Source: Metridium senile (Eukaryota > Cnidaria > Anthozoa > Actiniaria > Metridiidae). From it: a DNA stretch of 64,000 bases. Made by a program: the position numbers and the translations under genes. Shown one piece after another: positions 45,041 to 56,838 of the stretch. The DNA is taken from NCBI GenBank assembly GCA_949775045.1, contig OX459104.1, positions 7,791,427 to 7,855,426 on the forward strand, read 5' to 3'. The notes below the pieces were generated by a model. The model made no database searches. It was not told the origin of the DNA and saw only the letters and a program-made list of their open reading frames with translations. How positions within the stretch are numbered: the first letter of the stretch is position 1; each line of letters opens with the position of its first letter.

Positions 45041-45450
45041 TCGTTGTTTTTACTCCGATTGTTTCTTGAGAAACATGGCAACAAAGCAGACCATAATGAT
45101 TTTCAAAACCCATATACTTATAATATATTATACGTTTTTACTGCAATTGATTTCTTAGAAACACCGACGCAGTCGACACTAGTCAAACAGCTGCCAGTTA
45201 TCGTACATTTTTTACTCCAAACACTGGTGCAGTTCACTCTAGTCTTACCGCTAGTTATCGTACATTTTTACATCAATTGTTTTCTTAGAAACACTGGTGT
45301 AGTTCACACTATTTTAACAACAAGTTATCGTATATTGTTACTGCAATTGATTTCTTAGAAACGCCGACGCAGTCCACACTAGTCAAACTGACAGTTATTG
45401 TACATTTTTTATTCCAAACACTGGTGCAGTTCACTCTAGTCTATCCGCTA
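45020..45450. repeat. Diverged ~95 bp tandem repeat
   Basis: TTTTACTGCAATTG(T/A)TTTCTTAGAAACAC(T/C)G and ACTAGTC.AAC.GC.AGTTATCGTACATTTTT alternate about five times. Confidence 0.6.
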
Positions 45451-45707
45451 GTTATCGTACACTACAATAACGGCATTTTTCAAAATGCGTTGATCCAACA
45501 CTTGCTTTTTTTTAGTAAAAGTCAGGTTTTACTCAATTACAATATCTTGAGTACATTTTGTACATCTACATTTAGGTTTACTCTTTATGATGAGTCTAGT
45601 TTACTCACTACTATAAAGTGTCATCCTGGGTACAATTATTCACTCAGTATTTTGAGTTGTATCTACTCAACCGTATTTGCAGTGCACATCTTTAATTATC
45701 GAATATT

Positions 45708-45848
45708 AGAATAACTTTATAGGGCATTGTGGTGCATTTTGCGGGACAAAATCAACAAATCAGAGCCGCTCAGATTAGATCGTTGCTCTTCTGAATGAAT
45801 TAAAATGATCTTTTTTTGGCTTAATAAATGCCCTATAAAGTTATTCTA
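45708..45848. mobile_element. MITE with AATAACTTTATAGGGCAT ends
   Basis: TAGAATAACTTTATAGGGCAT and ATGCCCTATAAAGTTATTCTA are perfect inverted repeats of 21 bp. Confidence 0.85.
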
Positions 45849-45856
45849 ATAGTAAA

Positions 45857-45936
45857 AGAGTTGAGGTTCATGGGCGTAAATATGTTTTTGGACCTTCTCA
45901 GGACGCAGATAACCCATGCCCGCGAACCTCAACTCT
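45857..45936. repeat. Foldback with AGAGTTGAGGTTC ends
   Basis: AGAGTTGAGGTTCATGGGC and GCCCGCGAACCTCAACTCT pair, with TTTTTGGACC/GGACG partial matching inside. Confidence 0.7.
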
Positions 45937-46509
45937 ATTGTTTTATTGTAAGTGCTTGCCTTAGCCTGACATTTCAAACATCTATTTACACGAGGAAGTT
46001 TGGAGACATTTAAAAGGGGATGTGTGACACCAAAGGTCTAGAAACCTGACTCTGTTTAATAAGTAATTTGAGACTCAATAGTACTGAAATATCCATATTC
46101 AAGACAAATCGAAAACATCGACCGGCTCTATTTAAGAGAATTTGCATCATACACGTTGTTAAATAGTTCAGTTCAAAGTTATTATATTTCACCGCTCGCC
46201 CATTAATTTCTCTCCGCAATATTCGTAGTTCAGATCAAGTGAGATCGAAGTTGAGTGAAGAGCAATATGGTGACCATAGAAAGTTTTGTTAGTTTTTGTA
46301 AAATGTTCGCACAGATGAACAATATACCATTACATTAAAAGAAAAGACGCGTCCAATTGTTAAATAAGCGCCTCCCTCGAATAAGCGCCGCATTTGAAGT
46401 GCAAGCAACAGTTATTACGGTATATACCTGAGTGGATATAAGAAACAGTATATCAACACTTAGCTTTGCCCCGGTATATAACCTTTACTTCTATTTTCTG
46501 AAGTTGTCT

Positions 46510-47520
46510 TTAACGGCCAATCACCTCTTTCAGAACTTGTCGACATGCATAACGAAGATCTGTAAATCTTACGACATAAATGACAGGATTCGTACATGAG
46601 TTTATGTTAAATACAAATATCGAAAATACCATGAAAAGAGAAGATGCCATAGTTATTCTATTAATAATTATGTTTGCACACAGCAACGGTATACAACAAA
46701 GAAGTAGCCATCCCATAATAATCACCATTGTGTTCAGGGATTTCTTGTACTTGACAAAAGTAAAGTTGTCGTGTGATGAGTTGGGTTGTTGGGTGTGTAC
46801 TTGTGACAAGTTGGGTTGCTGGGCGTGCACTTGTGATGAGTTGGGTTGCTTGGCGTGTACTTGTGATGAGTTGGGTTGCTGGGAGTTTACTTGTGAAATG
46901 TAACGATGGAGAGCGTTGAAAGACTTGACGTAAAAAACGCAGGTCATCAACAAGATCAGAAATCCCAAAATCCCGCTTATCATGTTATAATAAATGAGGA
47001 GTTTTTCGACATTAAAAACTGTCAACGTTAAGAAAAGCACCAAACTCCACGCCAACAGGATTATTCCAATAACTTTTCTTCTAGTCACAATAAATCTGTA
47101 ACGTTGCTTGAGAGTAAGAGCCAAATATCTGTCGATACTTATCAATAACGACATGACAAAACAGATTGCAGACAGATATAATCCTAATGTATTTAACGCA
47201 TTACTAGTACTGCAAATATCATCTATACTACTCTTCAGATAGAAAATCAGTCTTGCAATGGTAAAACAACTAAACACTATACCAACAAGAAAGTCAGCGA
47301 ACGCCATGCTTGTGATCAACAAATAGGAGGGTTTATGTAGATTGGGTGATTTCAAGATGGCAACGATGATGAGAGCGTTTCCAAATGTTGCAAGAATAGA
47401 CACACATACATGTAGACATATCATTGCAATTATAGGCTCCCTTAATATATCAATGTGTTTTACAATAAAATAATGTAGATGCATCAAAGGCTGTTGCCTG
47501 CAGTATTCGCTTGCATTCAT
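46510..47520 (-). CDS. Rhodopsin-class GPCR, paralogue 3 (4 ICL3 decapeptides)
   Basis: Single exon, 336 residues, ATG at 47520. It is very close to paralogue 2 in both membrane core and N-terminus (MNASEYCRQQPLMH). GN, MAFADFLVG, ISIDRYLAL, LLAW and NPVIYVVRFTD are intact. Loop 3 has only four decapeptides (SQVNSQQPN, SSQVHAKQPN, SSQVHAQQPN, LSQVHTQQPN). It is the shortest loop of the array. The ligand is unknown. Confidence 0.95.
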   Translation of the reverse strand: MNASEYCRQQPLMHLHYFIVKHIDILREPIIAMICLHVCVSILATFGNALIIVAILKSPNLHKPSYLLITSMAFADFLVGIVFSCFTIARLIFYLKSSIDDICSTSNALNTLGLYLSAICFVMSLLISIDRYLALTLKQRYRFIVTRRKVIGIILLAWSLVLFLTLTVFNVEKLLIYYNMISGILGFLILLMTCVFYVKSFNALHRYISQVNSQQPNSSQVHAKQPNSSQVHAQQPNLSQVHTQQPNSSHDNFTFVKYKKSLNTMVIIMGWLLLCCIPLLCANIIINRITMASSLFMVFSIFVFNINSCTNPVIYVVRFTDLRYACRQVLKEVIGR

Positions 47521-47555
47521 TGTGCTTTTTACACTCCCGTAAGTTAAAACAAGAA

Positions 47556-47625
47556 ACGTTATAGCTCAGTTGGTTATCGCGGTGTTTTCGGAGTTAGAGC
47601 TCCCTAGCTCAATTCTCGGTGACCT
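47556..47625 (+). mobile_element. tRNA-like SINE head, copy 3
   Basis: AACGTTATAGCTCAGTTGGTTATCGCGG and TAGCTCAATTCTCGGTGACC. The same position relative to the GPCR start (about 35 bp upstream) as in copy 2. Confidence 0.65.
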
Positions 47626-47649
47626 CACACTTGGTTCGACGTCTTTCTA

Positions 47650-48620
47650 ATCTGTGTAGCTTTAATTACCTTGAAATATACCCGTAAAACGGAGAAAAGC
47701 GCACCTCGGCTTCCTGGGATATCAGCTTACTTTTAGCTGAAGGAACTACCTCTGATTTTGTGCTTTTCCTATTTTCGTTTGCAGTGCTGTTCTCGTTCAC
47801 TTTGGAGCTAATTATTGGTACTTTTCCTGTTTTCTTTTGCAATTCTGTGATGTGATTCTCGTTCACTTTGGATAGGCAGGTGATACTATCTGACAAATGA
47901 AACAGTTTCTATCAACTCTTCTAAGTTCTTTCAAATATTTACAGTGCGACTACAGAAACCAGTGCACCCAAACAAATTTCAAGATAGTTTGTGAGATGAA
48001 ACAAAAAAGTTGTAGAGGTTTATCACATACTAAGATGTTTCTTATTCAATCTTGATCTATTCTGTTCACATGTAATGAAAACTATTAGCATTTTAAGCAG
48101 AAAAGTCAAACCTTTGTAGGGATTCTATTGTTGATATTCTCGATCTTTTGATGGCCCCAGTAGTCGCACCGTAATTACTTTAAGTGTAATGACCTAGCTA
48201 TAATAACGCAGGTGATTTTAGAAAATCGCGCTAGCTGATTGGTTTGCGAACTTCGGGCTTTTTTGAATAATCACCTACAGCGTTTTGCGCGCCTTTAGAA
48301 ATACTAAATGATTAATGATTTTTGTTTGAAATTGTCTATTTTACACAATAATCAACCGTGTATTTATACTAAAATAATAAACAAATGGATTCGTGTACAG
48401 TTTGAAAAGATATCACTTGTGCAGAATATATAAAATCAAGATCGTTAAATTGCACACGCCAGACGGCTTTTTAACATACACTTGTTATAATGCTTCCAAA
48501 CTGCACTCGAAACCCTTCGATTAATTTCTTATCATGGCAAACACTGACGCATGCAAACATTGACCCAAGCAGTTCAAACTAATTTAACCGCTATTTATCG
48601 TTATTTTTACTGCAATTGTT
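47650..48620. repeat. GPCR-module flank, copy 3
   Basis: Collinear with 44160-45040. It has an extra inner duplication of the TTCTCGTTCACTTTGGA block (47793 and 47861). The 76-codon minus-strand frame at 47666-47896 starts without ATG and is not conserved in copy 2. Confidence 0.7.
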
Positions 48621-48944
48621 TACTTAGAAACACTACTGATTCAGTTTACATTAGTTAAAAAAATTAGAACAACTAGTTAAATTACTTTTATGCATCTTCC
48701 CTGTAAATTTAAACAACGATTGTACTGCATTTGCTGAGCTAGGTTTACTGGGCAATAAAATTTGAGACATGACTGGGTAAATATGGCTACGGGTGAACCC
48801 CATAGCCGCTTTAATAAATTTGGATAATAACCAAATCCACTATACAATTGTAAGTCAAATATTCAATATAATACATTTTTCTGTCCAGTGAAGGTGTGGG
48901 CACAAAAACGCCCTTCCAAATATGGACAGGTGCAACGCCCACAA

Positions 48945-49150
48945 ATGTAATCCCGCCTACAAATGCAGTCCCACTATTACCCACAAATGTAATCTCACCT
49001 ACAAATGTAATCCACTATTACCCACAAATGTAATCTCACCTACAAATGTAATCCACTTTTACCTACAAATGTAATCCCACCCACAAATGCAGTCCCACTA
49101 TTACCCACAAATGTAATCTCACCTACAAATGTAATCCACTTTTACCCAGA
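48945..49150. repeat. CACAAATGTAATC tandem repeat
   Basis: Units of 15-18 bp (CCCACAAATGTAATC, CACCTACAAATG, CCACTATTACCC) form a higher-order repeat of about 60 bp in roughly three copies. Confidence 0.85.
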
Positions 49151-49370
49151 AATGTTATCGAACCGACAAATCTTACATACACAAATCTTTTATTATATCA
49201 ACTAATGTAATCCAACGAATAATATTGCAAAAGTAAATGTTTACATCATTAATGAGTACTTTATTTATTGACAAATATGGAAATAACACGTACTGATAGT
49301 AAATATTTCTAATTTCTATATTTATTTATTTATTTATTCATTGATTCATTGATTCATTTATTTATTAAGG

Positions 49371-49462
49371 TTGGTTGGTTGGTTGGTTGGTTGGTTGGTT
49401 GGTTGGTTGGTTGGTTGGTTGGTTGGTTGGTTGGTTGGTTGGTTGGTTGGTTGGTTGGTTGG
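49371..49462. repeat. (GGTT)23 microsatellite
   Basis: Perfect GGTT tetramers, directly followed by a partial copy of the GPCR-module flank (GATTTTAGAAAATCGCGCTAGC). Confidence 0.95.
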
Positions 49463-49642
49463 TGATTTTAGAAAATCGCGCTAGCTGATTGGTTCGCGAA
49501 TTTCATATTTTTTCAATAATCACCTACAACGTTTTGTGCGCCTTACTAAATAATAAGCAATACTAAATAATTAATAATTTTTGTTTGAAGCCAAAGGTGT
49601 ATTTTATCACAAACGTCTGTGTATTTATAGCATAGCTGAATA

Positions 49643-49852
<210 letters not shown>

Positions 49853-50039
49853 GGTGGTTTACTCGAAAGTTTACACTACTTAAACCATCACTGCACACTT
49901 ACTATAGTTATTGTTTGTATTTTTGTATTATAATTTACTAAATATTATTTAAGTCATATCTTGTAAATACAAACAAATAGACCAATTTATGTAAATATTA
50001 TATACAGTGTGTAAATAAACTTGAACTTGAACTTGAACT

Positions 50040-51420
50040 AATTAAAAAGAAACATCAATGGATTTTCGAACGTACATATCACTTGAGCAGCATCAAGATT
50101 TTTAAACTGCACCTGCCTGACAGCTTTTTAACCTGCAAATTGTGATTTTGCTTAAACCTTTAACTCCAAAATTTCTAGGATACGTTTTAGCCGTTTTCAT
50201 AATAGAAAACTCAAAACAATGATTTCCATTCCATATAAGGCGTTGTCAAAGAAATTTTCGCTAGCTGTTTGTATTCAGCGAAGGCTCACTCTATCCAGGG
50301 ATGCCTGTTCACTTTTTGCTCGTTTCTTTTGCTAACGAACAGCATAGCTTTAACACGGCAATAATTCGTTTATAAGTAGGTTTTTGTTAGTCACGTCCTA
50401 GCACAAGAGCCCCTAGGCTTGTATGTATTGTAAATCACTGTTTGGTGGTTTATAGTAAACTAGACGCTTATACTTATGAAGCGTTTACTCGTGCCTGGTT
50501 GGACAACTTCAAGCTAATGTTTCACATAGTTGATATTGGCATAGCGAGACCTAAATTGCACTCATGACTTTTTATGTCATAAACTATTATAGACAACGCT
50601 TGAAAAGAAAACAAGGACATGTTCGATAATAAAAAAATTGCATGATTAACGATGGTTGTAAAGGATAGGCCAAGATACAGATTTAAACATTATAATAATA
50701 AAAACAATTTAAACCAATCAATCGGCCAATGGTGAAGAACTACAAGGATGTGTAAAAAAATTAAATTTTGTGTTGAAGTGCAAATAGTAAAAGCATGAAA
50801 TACAAATTACTAAACAGTAAGAAATAGTGCAAAATAGTGCAAAATAGTACTATTTTGTACAATTAGTATTTTTGCAATCTATTGAAATGCGATGTCAAAA
50901 TATGTCTATTATTATCACATATTGTTTTTTTTTCTGGCACGCATGCAAGTTTTGCGCGCGGTCTCCGGACACTAGAAGTTTGTTTGTACCTTTGTTTTTA
51001 CTAGTTGGAAAGTATATTATTTTTCCACTCATAATATATTAGTGTTTGTTGTGATTGTTAAAGTTATGATTTTACCCTGGAATTAACTCGAGGGTCTATT
51101 TATTGAATCAGATACATATTCTTTTCTTGATATTCAAAAGATAAAGAATGAGAAATTTATTGCATATGGTCAATCTGTATTTGCTATATTTCATCTTATT
51201 TAGATTTATAGTCAAAATATTATCAAAACATTTTGAGATCTGATTTGTGATTGACAGTGCACCCCCCCCCCCCCTGATATATGGTAATTAGATTCATCAA
51301 CACAGACACATATAGTTGCTAAGTGTTGTCTTTAATTTCAACAATATATAAAGTGTAACATGTACAACAAAAGAAACATGAAATGAATAAAAAGTACAAT
51401 TTCAAAAGATTGTTGCTAAA
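50040..51420. other. Stretch with no gene, left of the large transposon
   Basis: No recognised coding sequence. It begins after a CTTGAACTTGAACTTGAACT tail that looks like a retroelement 3' end. Poly-C at 51261-51274. Confidence 0.4.
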
Positions 51421-51423
51421 AGT

Positions 51424-51510
51424 GTTCCTATCGAGGTTGGAAGGCTCAATTTGATATTAAATTTGTTTTGAAATTTGCATAAATGAATCGAATCTTGTTA
51501 GTTTCAAAAT
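51424..51510 (+). repeat. Left terminal inverted repeat of the large transposon
   Basis: GTTCCTATCGAGGTTGGAAG, then ...TTTGTTTTGAAATTTGCATA, then TTTCAAAAT. It matches the reverse complement of 58928-59028 apart from a few substitutions and one indel. Confidence 0.85.
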
Positions 51511-51538
51511 GCAGACTTCAACCGATAATGGTCCCAAA

Positions 51539-51556
51539 CATCGCCAACTATTCCGG
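51539..51556 (+). repeat. 18 bp subterminal inverted repeat, left
   Basis: CATCGCCAACTATTCCGG, perfectly inverted at 58763-58780. It may be a transposase binding site (inference). Confidence 0.8.
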
Positions 51557-52349
51557 GCGTGCGCCCGCGATACTGCAGCGGTCATCATAATAAACGCTCA
51601 ATAAAATGGCGACCAAATTTTATAGAAAATGTACGGAAAACAGTTAAAATATCGCAAGAAAAGACAATAACAATAAATACCTGCTATTTGCCGGAGCACG
51701 AATTTATTACACGACATGAACTCTTCTCAGTACAATAAAACTATCAGTTGAAATGTTGATATTTACTTGTCGTTTTCGACCTTCTTTTTAACCACGATGA
51801 TGAACCACTCGATCCTCGAACCCTGCAATGAAAATTATCAAAATACTAAAAAATTCAAACGTCATAACTTTACAGCAAGCCTTTGCATACTATTTGCCGG
51901 AGCCGATCCACAAACTAGAACTGTTTATCTTATAAAACACAAAATATGCATCTCAAAGCAATAATATTTACCTTTCGTTTCTCCGAAAAAAAAGGCGTAA
52001 AAATGATAAAACTCCAACCTTTCCTCTATCAGGCTTCGCTGTTTCTTCTCCACGTGAGGCAGAAATCGCGCACGATATTTTACTACTAATTTTTGTGTGA
52101 AAATAGACATATTTAGTACCAAAATTTGCAGAAAAAAGTAAGCCATCTAAACTCGCAATCGGTTATGGGATTGCTGCAAAGCGATTTTCTTTGTCAGCAG
52201 TTTCGTGTGTTAATCGTTGACTTCCGGTAAAGTTTGCCGGGAAATGCCCGCGAAAAACAAACCGTGTTTACATCGGTTTGTGTACATTTCAACGATGAAA
52301 ATGTTTCATTGAGCTTCGTTTTTTTTGTTTTTTTTCGTGGATTGTTGAC

Positions 52350-55300
52350 ATGTCGGATAATCTTAGCAGATTGAATGATGACAAATTCAAGAATGCGATA
52401 TCTAGTGACAATTTAGACAGCTTGGAATACGTGAAAAACAGGGACGATGTGGTGTTAAAAATACGATTGACATGCAAATGCTTAAAAAGTTGGTACGATC
52501 TGAAAAATACCTGTCTTGAAATCAGTTACGTCCAGATATTAAATGCGCTTCTTGCTGAAAAATGGGGAGTCAAGGTTAGAGAAGATTGCTTGAGGATAGA
52601 AGGACGTCTGAGACGAATTTGTAGTGAAACCAGTAGCAGATTCAGAGGAAAATCTGGAGATTCGTACATGAAACTATGTGACACTATCAGAGAATTTGAA
52701 GTCAGATGTGGAGAACTAGTTAAAATTGAAAAGGTTGAAAAAGAACTGGAGAATACAAAACAAGAGAATGAAACATTAAAAGAGGAAAAAGTAAGTCTTG
52801 AAAATAAATGTGAAGAGTTGTTTTTAGAATTACAAAAAGCCATTGCAAAAGAAATAGAAATGCAAGAATCATTGATAACTGCTTTAACTGATATTGAGTA
52901 TCTTGAAAAAAAAAATGCCCAACTCTATCAATATCTTGAAAAACTATCACTAGAGAGAGAGCAATATGAAATCAAGGGGAACAAAATAAATGAAGTAAAA
53001 CAACGACAAAAACGGAGGAAGCTAAAAGAACTGAAGACAACCGTAGAAAAATCTTTATGGTTTGCAAAGACTCTTGGACTAAACCTCCAATCAGCATGTT
53101 TTAAAGACGAAATGGGACAAGAACATAACTTACAGTATCAGGTGGTAGAAACCCGTAAAGCGTACAAAGATTTATCAGACGAAGACAAGGAGAAAGTGAA
53201 ATCTGTACTTTTTTTAACCGACAAATTTTGCATAAGCAATGCATCTTATCATGAGCTGACGATGGCAACAGGAGGGGATAGTCTCCCACGCAGCTACCTA
53301 ATTAAGCAATGTAAAGAGGACATGAATAAACTCTGTCATGTACTACGTACACCTGGAACAGCTGATGGTGCCCAACTTAACATATTAGATGAACTAAAGA
53401 ACAGAATAAGCACTCACCTGGTATGTAAAAAAAAAATTGTTTCATTTTAAAATTTTCTTAGACCTTAATTAAATAATTAAAATGAGTGTATTTTTTTCCA
53501 TCCCTTCTGCTTTAGACTGACAATCCCACAACAGAAACAATAAAGATCAAAATAAGTGGTGATGGGGCAAAGATGTCAAGGATAACAAATTTTGTTGTTC
53601 TGTCCTACTCACTTTTAGACAACGAGGATACAATGGCATCAAAAGGTTTGTATTTTTATATATGAAAATTAGAGAAATTGCCTTCTTTCTGTCATTTCAT
53701 TTATTTCAGTATAAAAGTAAGTATAAACATTTGAATATGTTGACTCGGGTATACAGATTTAGTGAAAATATATATCCTAAATATTTTAAATAGGAAACCA
53801 TGCAATAGCTGTAATCAAGGGGCATGAAAGCTATGAACTCCTTAAAGATTCAGGAAAAGACATATTTGACTCACTCAACAAGTTGATAGATGAAAAAGTA
53901 ATTTGTATTGGTGAGAAAGAAGTTCCCATTGCTATACACCTAGGCGGTGATTACAAGGTATGTCAAAACACCTGAAATACATTTAGAATAACCTCAAGCC
54001 TTAAAAGAAACTTGGAACATTAGTAGTAATTTATATGTAATTTGTACTATTATACAATCATGTTTTTGAGATTTTATTGTAATTATATTATCATGATTAT
54101 GCAATTCAACCTTTGGGCTGCCATTTAGTTTAATAAACCATATATATATATATTTAAAATAAAAAGTAACAATGAGTCTTGTATTTCAACTTGATAACAT
54201 TTCTTGTCATGTATTAAACAGTGTATTCATTCAGTTTTTACTATTTAAATTCCAGTTTATCTTGTTGTTAATGGGAATGAAAGGAGCTACTTCTGATTTT
54301 GCTTGTCTTTGGTGTCTATGTCACAAGAAAAACAGGTTGGTAGAGGCATGAGACATACTTGAGACAACATGTAAACAATTTATTTGATAAATATATAAAT
54401 TTTTTATCAGCATAATAATTCTAATCAAAACATCAATCCACAGACATGATATGTCTAAGTCAATACACCACTACTGGAACAGTTCCATTGCACGAGACAT
54501 TGAAAAAATGTCAGATGACTGGCCGAAAAAGAAACAGTTTTCGTGTGCACATCCACCTCTATTAAAGATTCCACTTCAGAATGTCACAGTGGATGAGCTA
54601 CATTTGATGCTGCGAATAACAGGTATAATTGGAATGTTAGTTAATTGGATCATCAGGTTAAACATTGACAATTGTCAATTTTCATCAACATTAGCTAAAC
54701 CTTTGTTGGGCATACTAACTTTATATATACACTCTCTACCCTACTCTCAACCCTCTACAGAAAAAAAATATATTATTATAGAAACTAGATGTATTATGTT
54801 CCACAGGCCAGTAAGAGGACAGGTAACATGTAACATATATAACAGGTTCCCATTTACATCTGTACTTAATATGCAAATTGTGTTGATGTGTGCCAAGTAC
54901 ACAGATCAACCAATCAGAGAAGCTCACTTAAGAATAATATACTCTGATTGGTTGATCTGTCTGCTTAGCACACATCAACACAATTTGCATAAGTACAGAT
55001 TTAAATGGGAAAGTACAGATTTAAATGGGAACCTGTTATATGGTATATATATAAACTATTTCTCTATCATTGCAGACAACCTCCTCACTAACCTTGTTAC
55101 AGAAGCTGTGGACTGGGATAAAGAAGAAAACCACAACAAAGCACCAAGTCAAAAATCAAAACAACATATGGATTTGCTAGTTAATGCTGTAAATAGTTGT
55201 GGGGTCTGTTTTAGTGTATGGGAGAAAAGGAATGCAGACGGCAAAGGGAGCGGGACATACGACTTTACTTCTTTAATGGGTTCTGACAAAAACGTTTACT

Positions 55301-56796
55301 GGAAAATCTTCCTGAAAAACTTTTAGTACCAGGTGTTGTTAAGCCAGATACCAGAGACACAGTGATTAATTTGTGGAAGGTATACCAAAGTGTCAAAATC
55401 AAATATTCAATTTAACTTTTAATTCTAACATCATATTTTCAATTATTTCATAATTATGTATATTTTGCAGTCTTTTGCAGACATTTACAAAATGATAAAC
55501 AAGGATAATCCCTCAAAACAAGAAATTGACCATTACTTTCTCAAGGTACTGTTTTTAAGTGCCAAAATGATAATAATTATGATCATGATGAAAATACTAA
55601 CATTCCCATTTATATCTGTACTTATACAAATTATGTTTATATGTGCTAAACACACAGATCAGCCAATCAGAGATCTTTACTTCAGAAATAATATACTCTG
55701 ATTGGTTGATCTGTGTGTTTAGCACACATCAACACAATTTGCATAAGTACAGATAAAAATGGGAAAGTACAGATTTAAATGGGAGCTTCTTTACTATATT
55801 TTTATATGGATGTAAATGTAGATATATCAATGATTTTTACAGGCAAAAGAATGGATTACAACCTTTACATCCCTGGGGAGGTTATGCAAGGGGTACCAGA
55901 AAGCACGAGTGACACCATACATGCACATCATGGTATACCATGTACCTAAGTTCATGCTTATACATAAAGGAATAAAGAAATTCTCAGGTCAAGGTATGTG
56001 CAAAAATATAATAATGATTCTTGTGAAAGATAAATTCAGTAAACAAGATAGCAAGAGGGCAAATAATAAACCCATGTGCATGCTAACTAACTATTAGTGC
56101 TAAATAGGGTTATTCAAATATAGTGGTTTTCATTAACCCGTGAAACACACTTTAGCGTAATATGCTTTATTACACTTTATTACACTTTAACTTTAACTTT
56201 GTGTTTTATAATCATTTGTTCAATAGCACTATTACACATTAATACACTTTATTACTCTTTCCCTATTACACTTTGTTTCACGGGTTAATGAAAACCACTC
56301 TAATAAAAACAAAGGAGTGTAATTAGTATCATTTATTTAGGTAGCTATTTTATAATACTTGCACTCTTTTATATTTTCCTTTTCAATATTATTGAATACT
56401 ACTGTATTTCTTTGTTTTCATATTATTTTTCTTACATACTCCAGTTTTGCTTTAAACATATATATATACAAATATAGATATAAATATAGATCCCCTCTTT
56501 GATATTTTGCTCTTGGGCTTAATAAATAAAACTATGTTTTACAACTCTGTTTACACTCTGCAGGTGTAGAGAAAAAAAATGATGACTGTCGAAAAGTCCA
56601 CCATCAAAAGTCTAACAAATGGGATGCTGCAAAGGATGCCCTTCTTGTCTTACACAGACAGGAACGGTTAAGTAGCTATGAAAGAGTCCCCAGAAACTAT
56701 TTAAAAAAGAAAGCAGAATACTGGGACAATTCTATCAAAGAAAAAAGAACAAAACAGATCCTAAAATTACAGGAAGAAAAAACTGAGCCTCATTGA
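52350..56796 (+). CDS. RAG1/Transib-like DDE transposase, nine exons, one frameshift
   Basis: Exons read by frame and GT/AG sites: 52350-53420, 53516-53645, 53794-53957, 54256-54335, 54444-54622, 55076-55379, 55471-55545, 55843-55993, 56564-56796. Without the frameshift the protein is about 795 residues. Residues ~120-220 form a Lys/Glu-rich coiled coil, followed by a basic segment (RQKRRKLKELK). The RNase H-type core follows. D373 lies in ISGDGAK and D453 in LGGDYKF. C472/C475 (ACLWC), H696/H701 (HIMVYH) and E721 (GVEKKND) complete it. In RAG1 the corresponding set is D600, D708, C727/C730, H937/H942, E962 (recalled). The spacings 19, 3, 5 and 20 match exactly. The predicted role is DNA cleavage and strand transfer at the element's inverted ends in the nucleus. 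In exon 6 a run of five A (55288-55292) is one base short: the frame before it (YDFTSLMGSDK) and after it (LLENLPEKLLVPGVV) are both well conserved in character. A stop at 55324 ends the unshifted frame. Confidence 0.85.
54841..55038. mobile_element. Palindromic MITE in transposase intron 5
   Basis: AACAGGTTCCCATTTACATC and GATTTAAATGGGAACCTGTT are inverted ends, and CACAGATCAACCAATCAGAG and its complement lie inside. A second member is in intron 7. Confidence 0.85.
55290..55292 (+). other. Frameshift site in transposase exon 6
   Basis: GACAAAAACG: one more A would join the upstream and downstream frames and make the exon's 3' phase (0) agree with exon 7. It is either a one-base deletion or a homopolymer sequencing error. 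Confidence 0.75.
55603..55784. mobile_element. Palindromic MITE in transposase intron 7
   Basis: TTCCCATTTATATCTGTACT and GTACAGATTTAAATGGGA pair, with the inner GATCAGCCAATCAGAG/CTCTGATTGGTTGATC block shared with the intron 5 element. Confidence 0.85.
56121..56302. mobile_element. MITE family F-like, in transposase intron 8
   Basis: TAGTGGTTTTCATTAACCCGTGAAAC and GTTTCACGGGTTAATGAAAACCACT are inverted. The interior has TTATTACACTTTA blocks. Confidence 0.85.
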
Positions 56797-56838
56797 AAGC
56801 ATCTTCAGGTAATTGATTTACTGTCATATGTTATAAGT

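Noticed and set aside
47666..47896. 76-codon minus-strand frame upstream of GPCR 3 as a 5' exon
   Set aside because: It starts at TTG, and the equivalent frame is broken in the sister flank at 44170-44340.
54451..55326. A single 291-codon gene
   Set aside because: This frame reads straight through intron 5 of the transposase, including a palindromic MITE. The parts at 54444-54622 and 55076-55379 are two exons.
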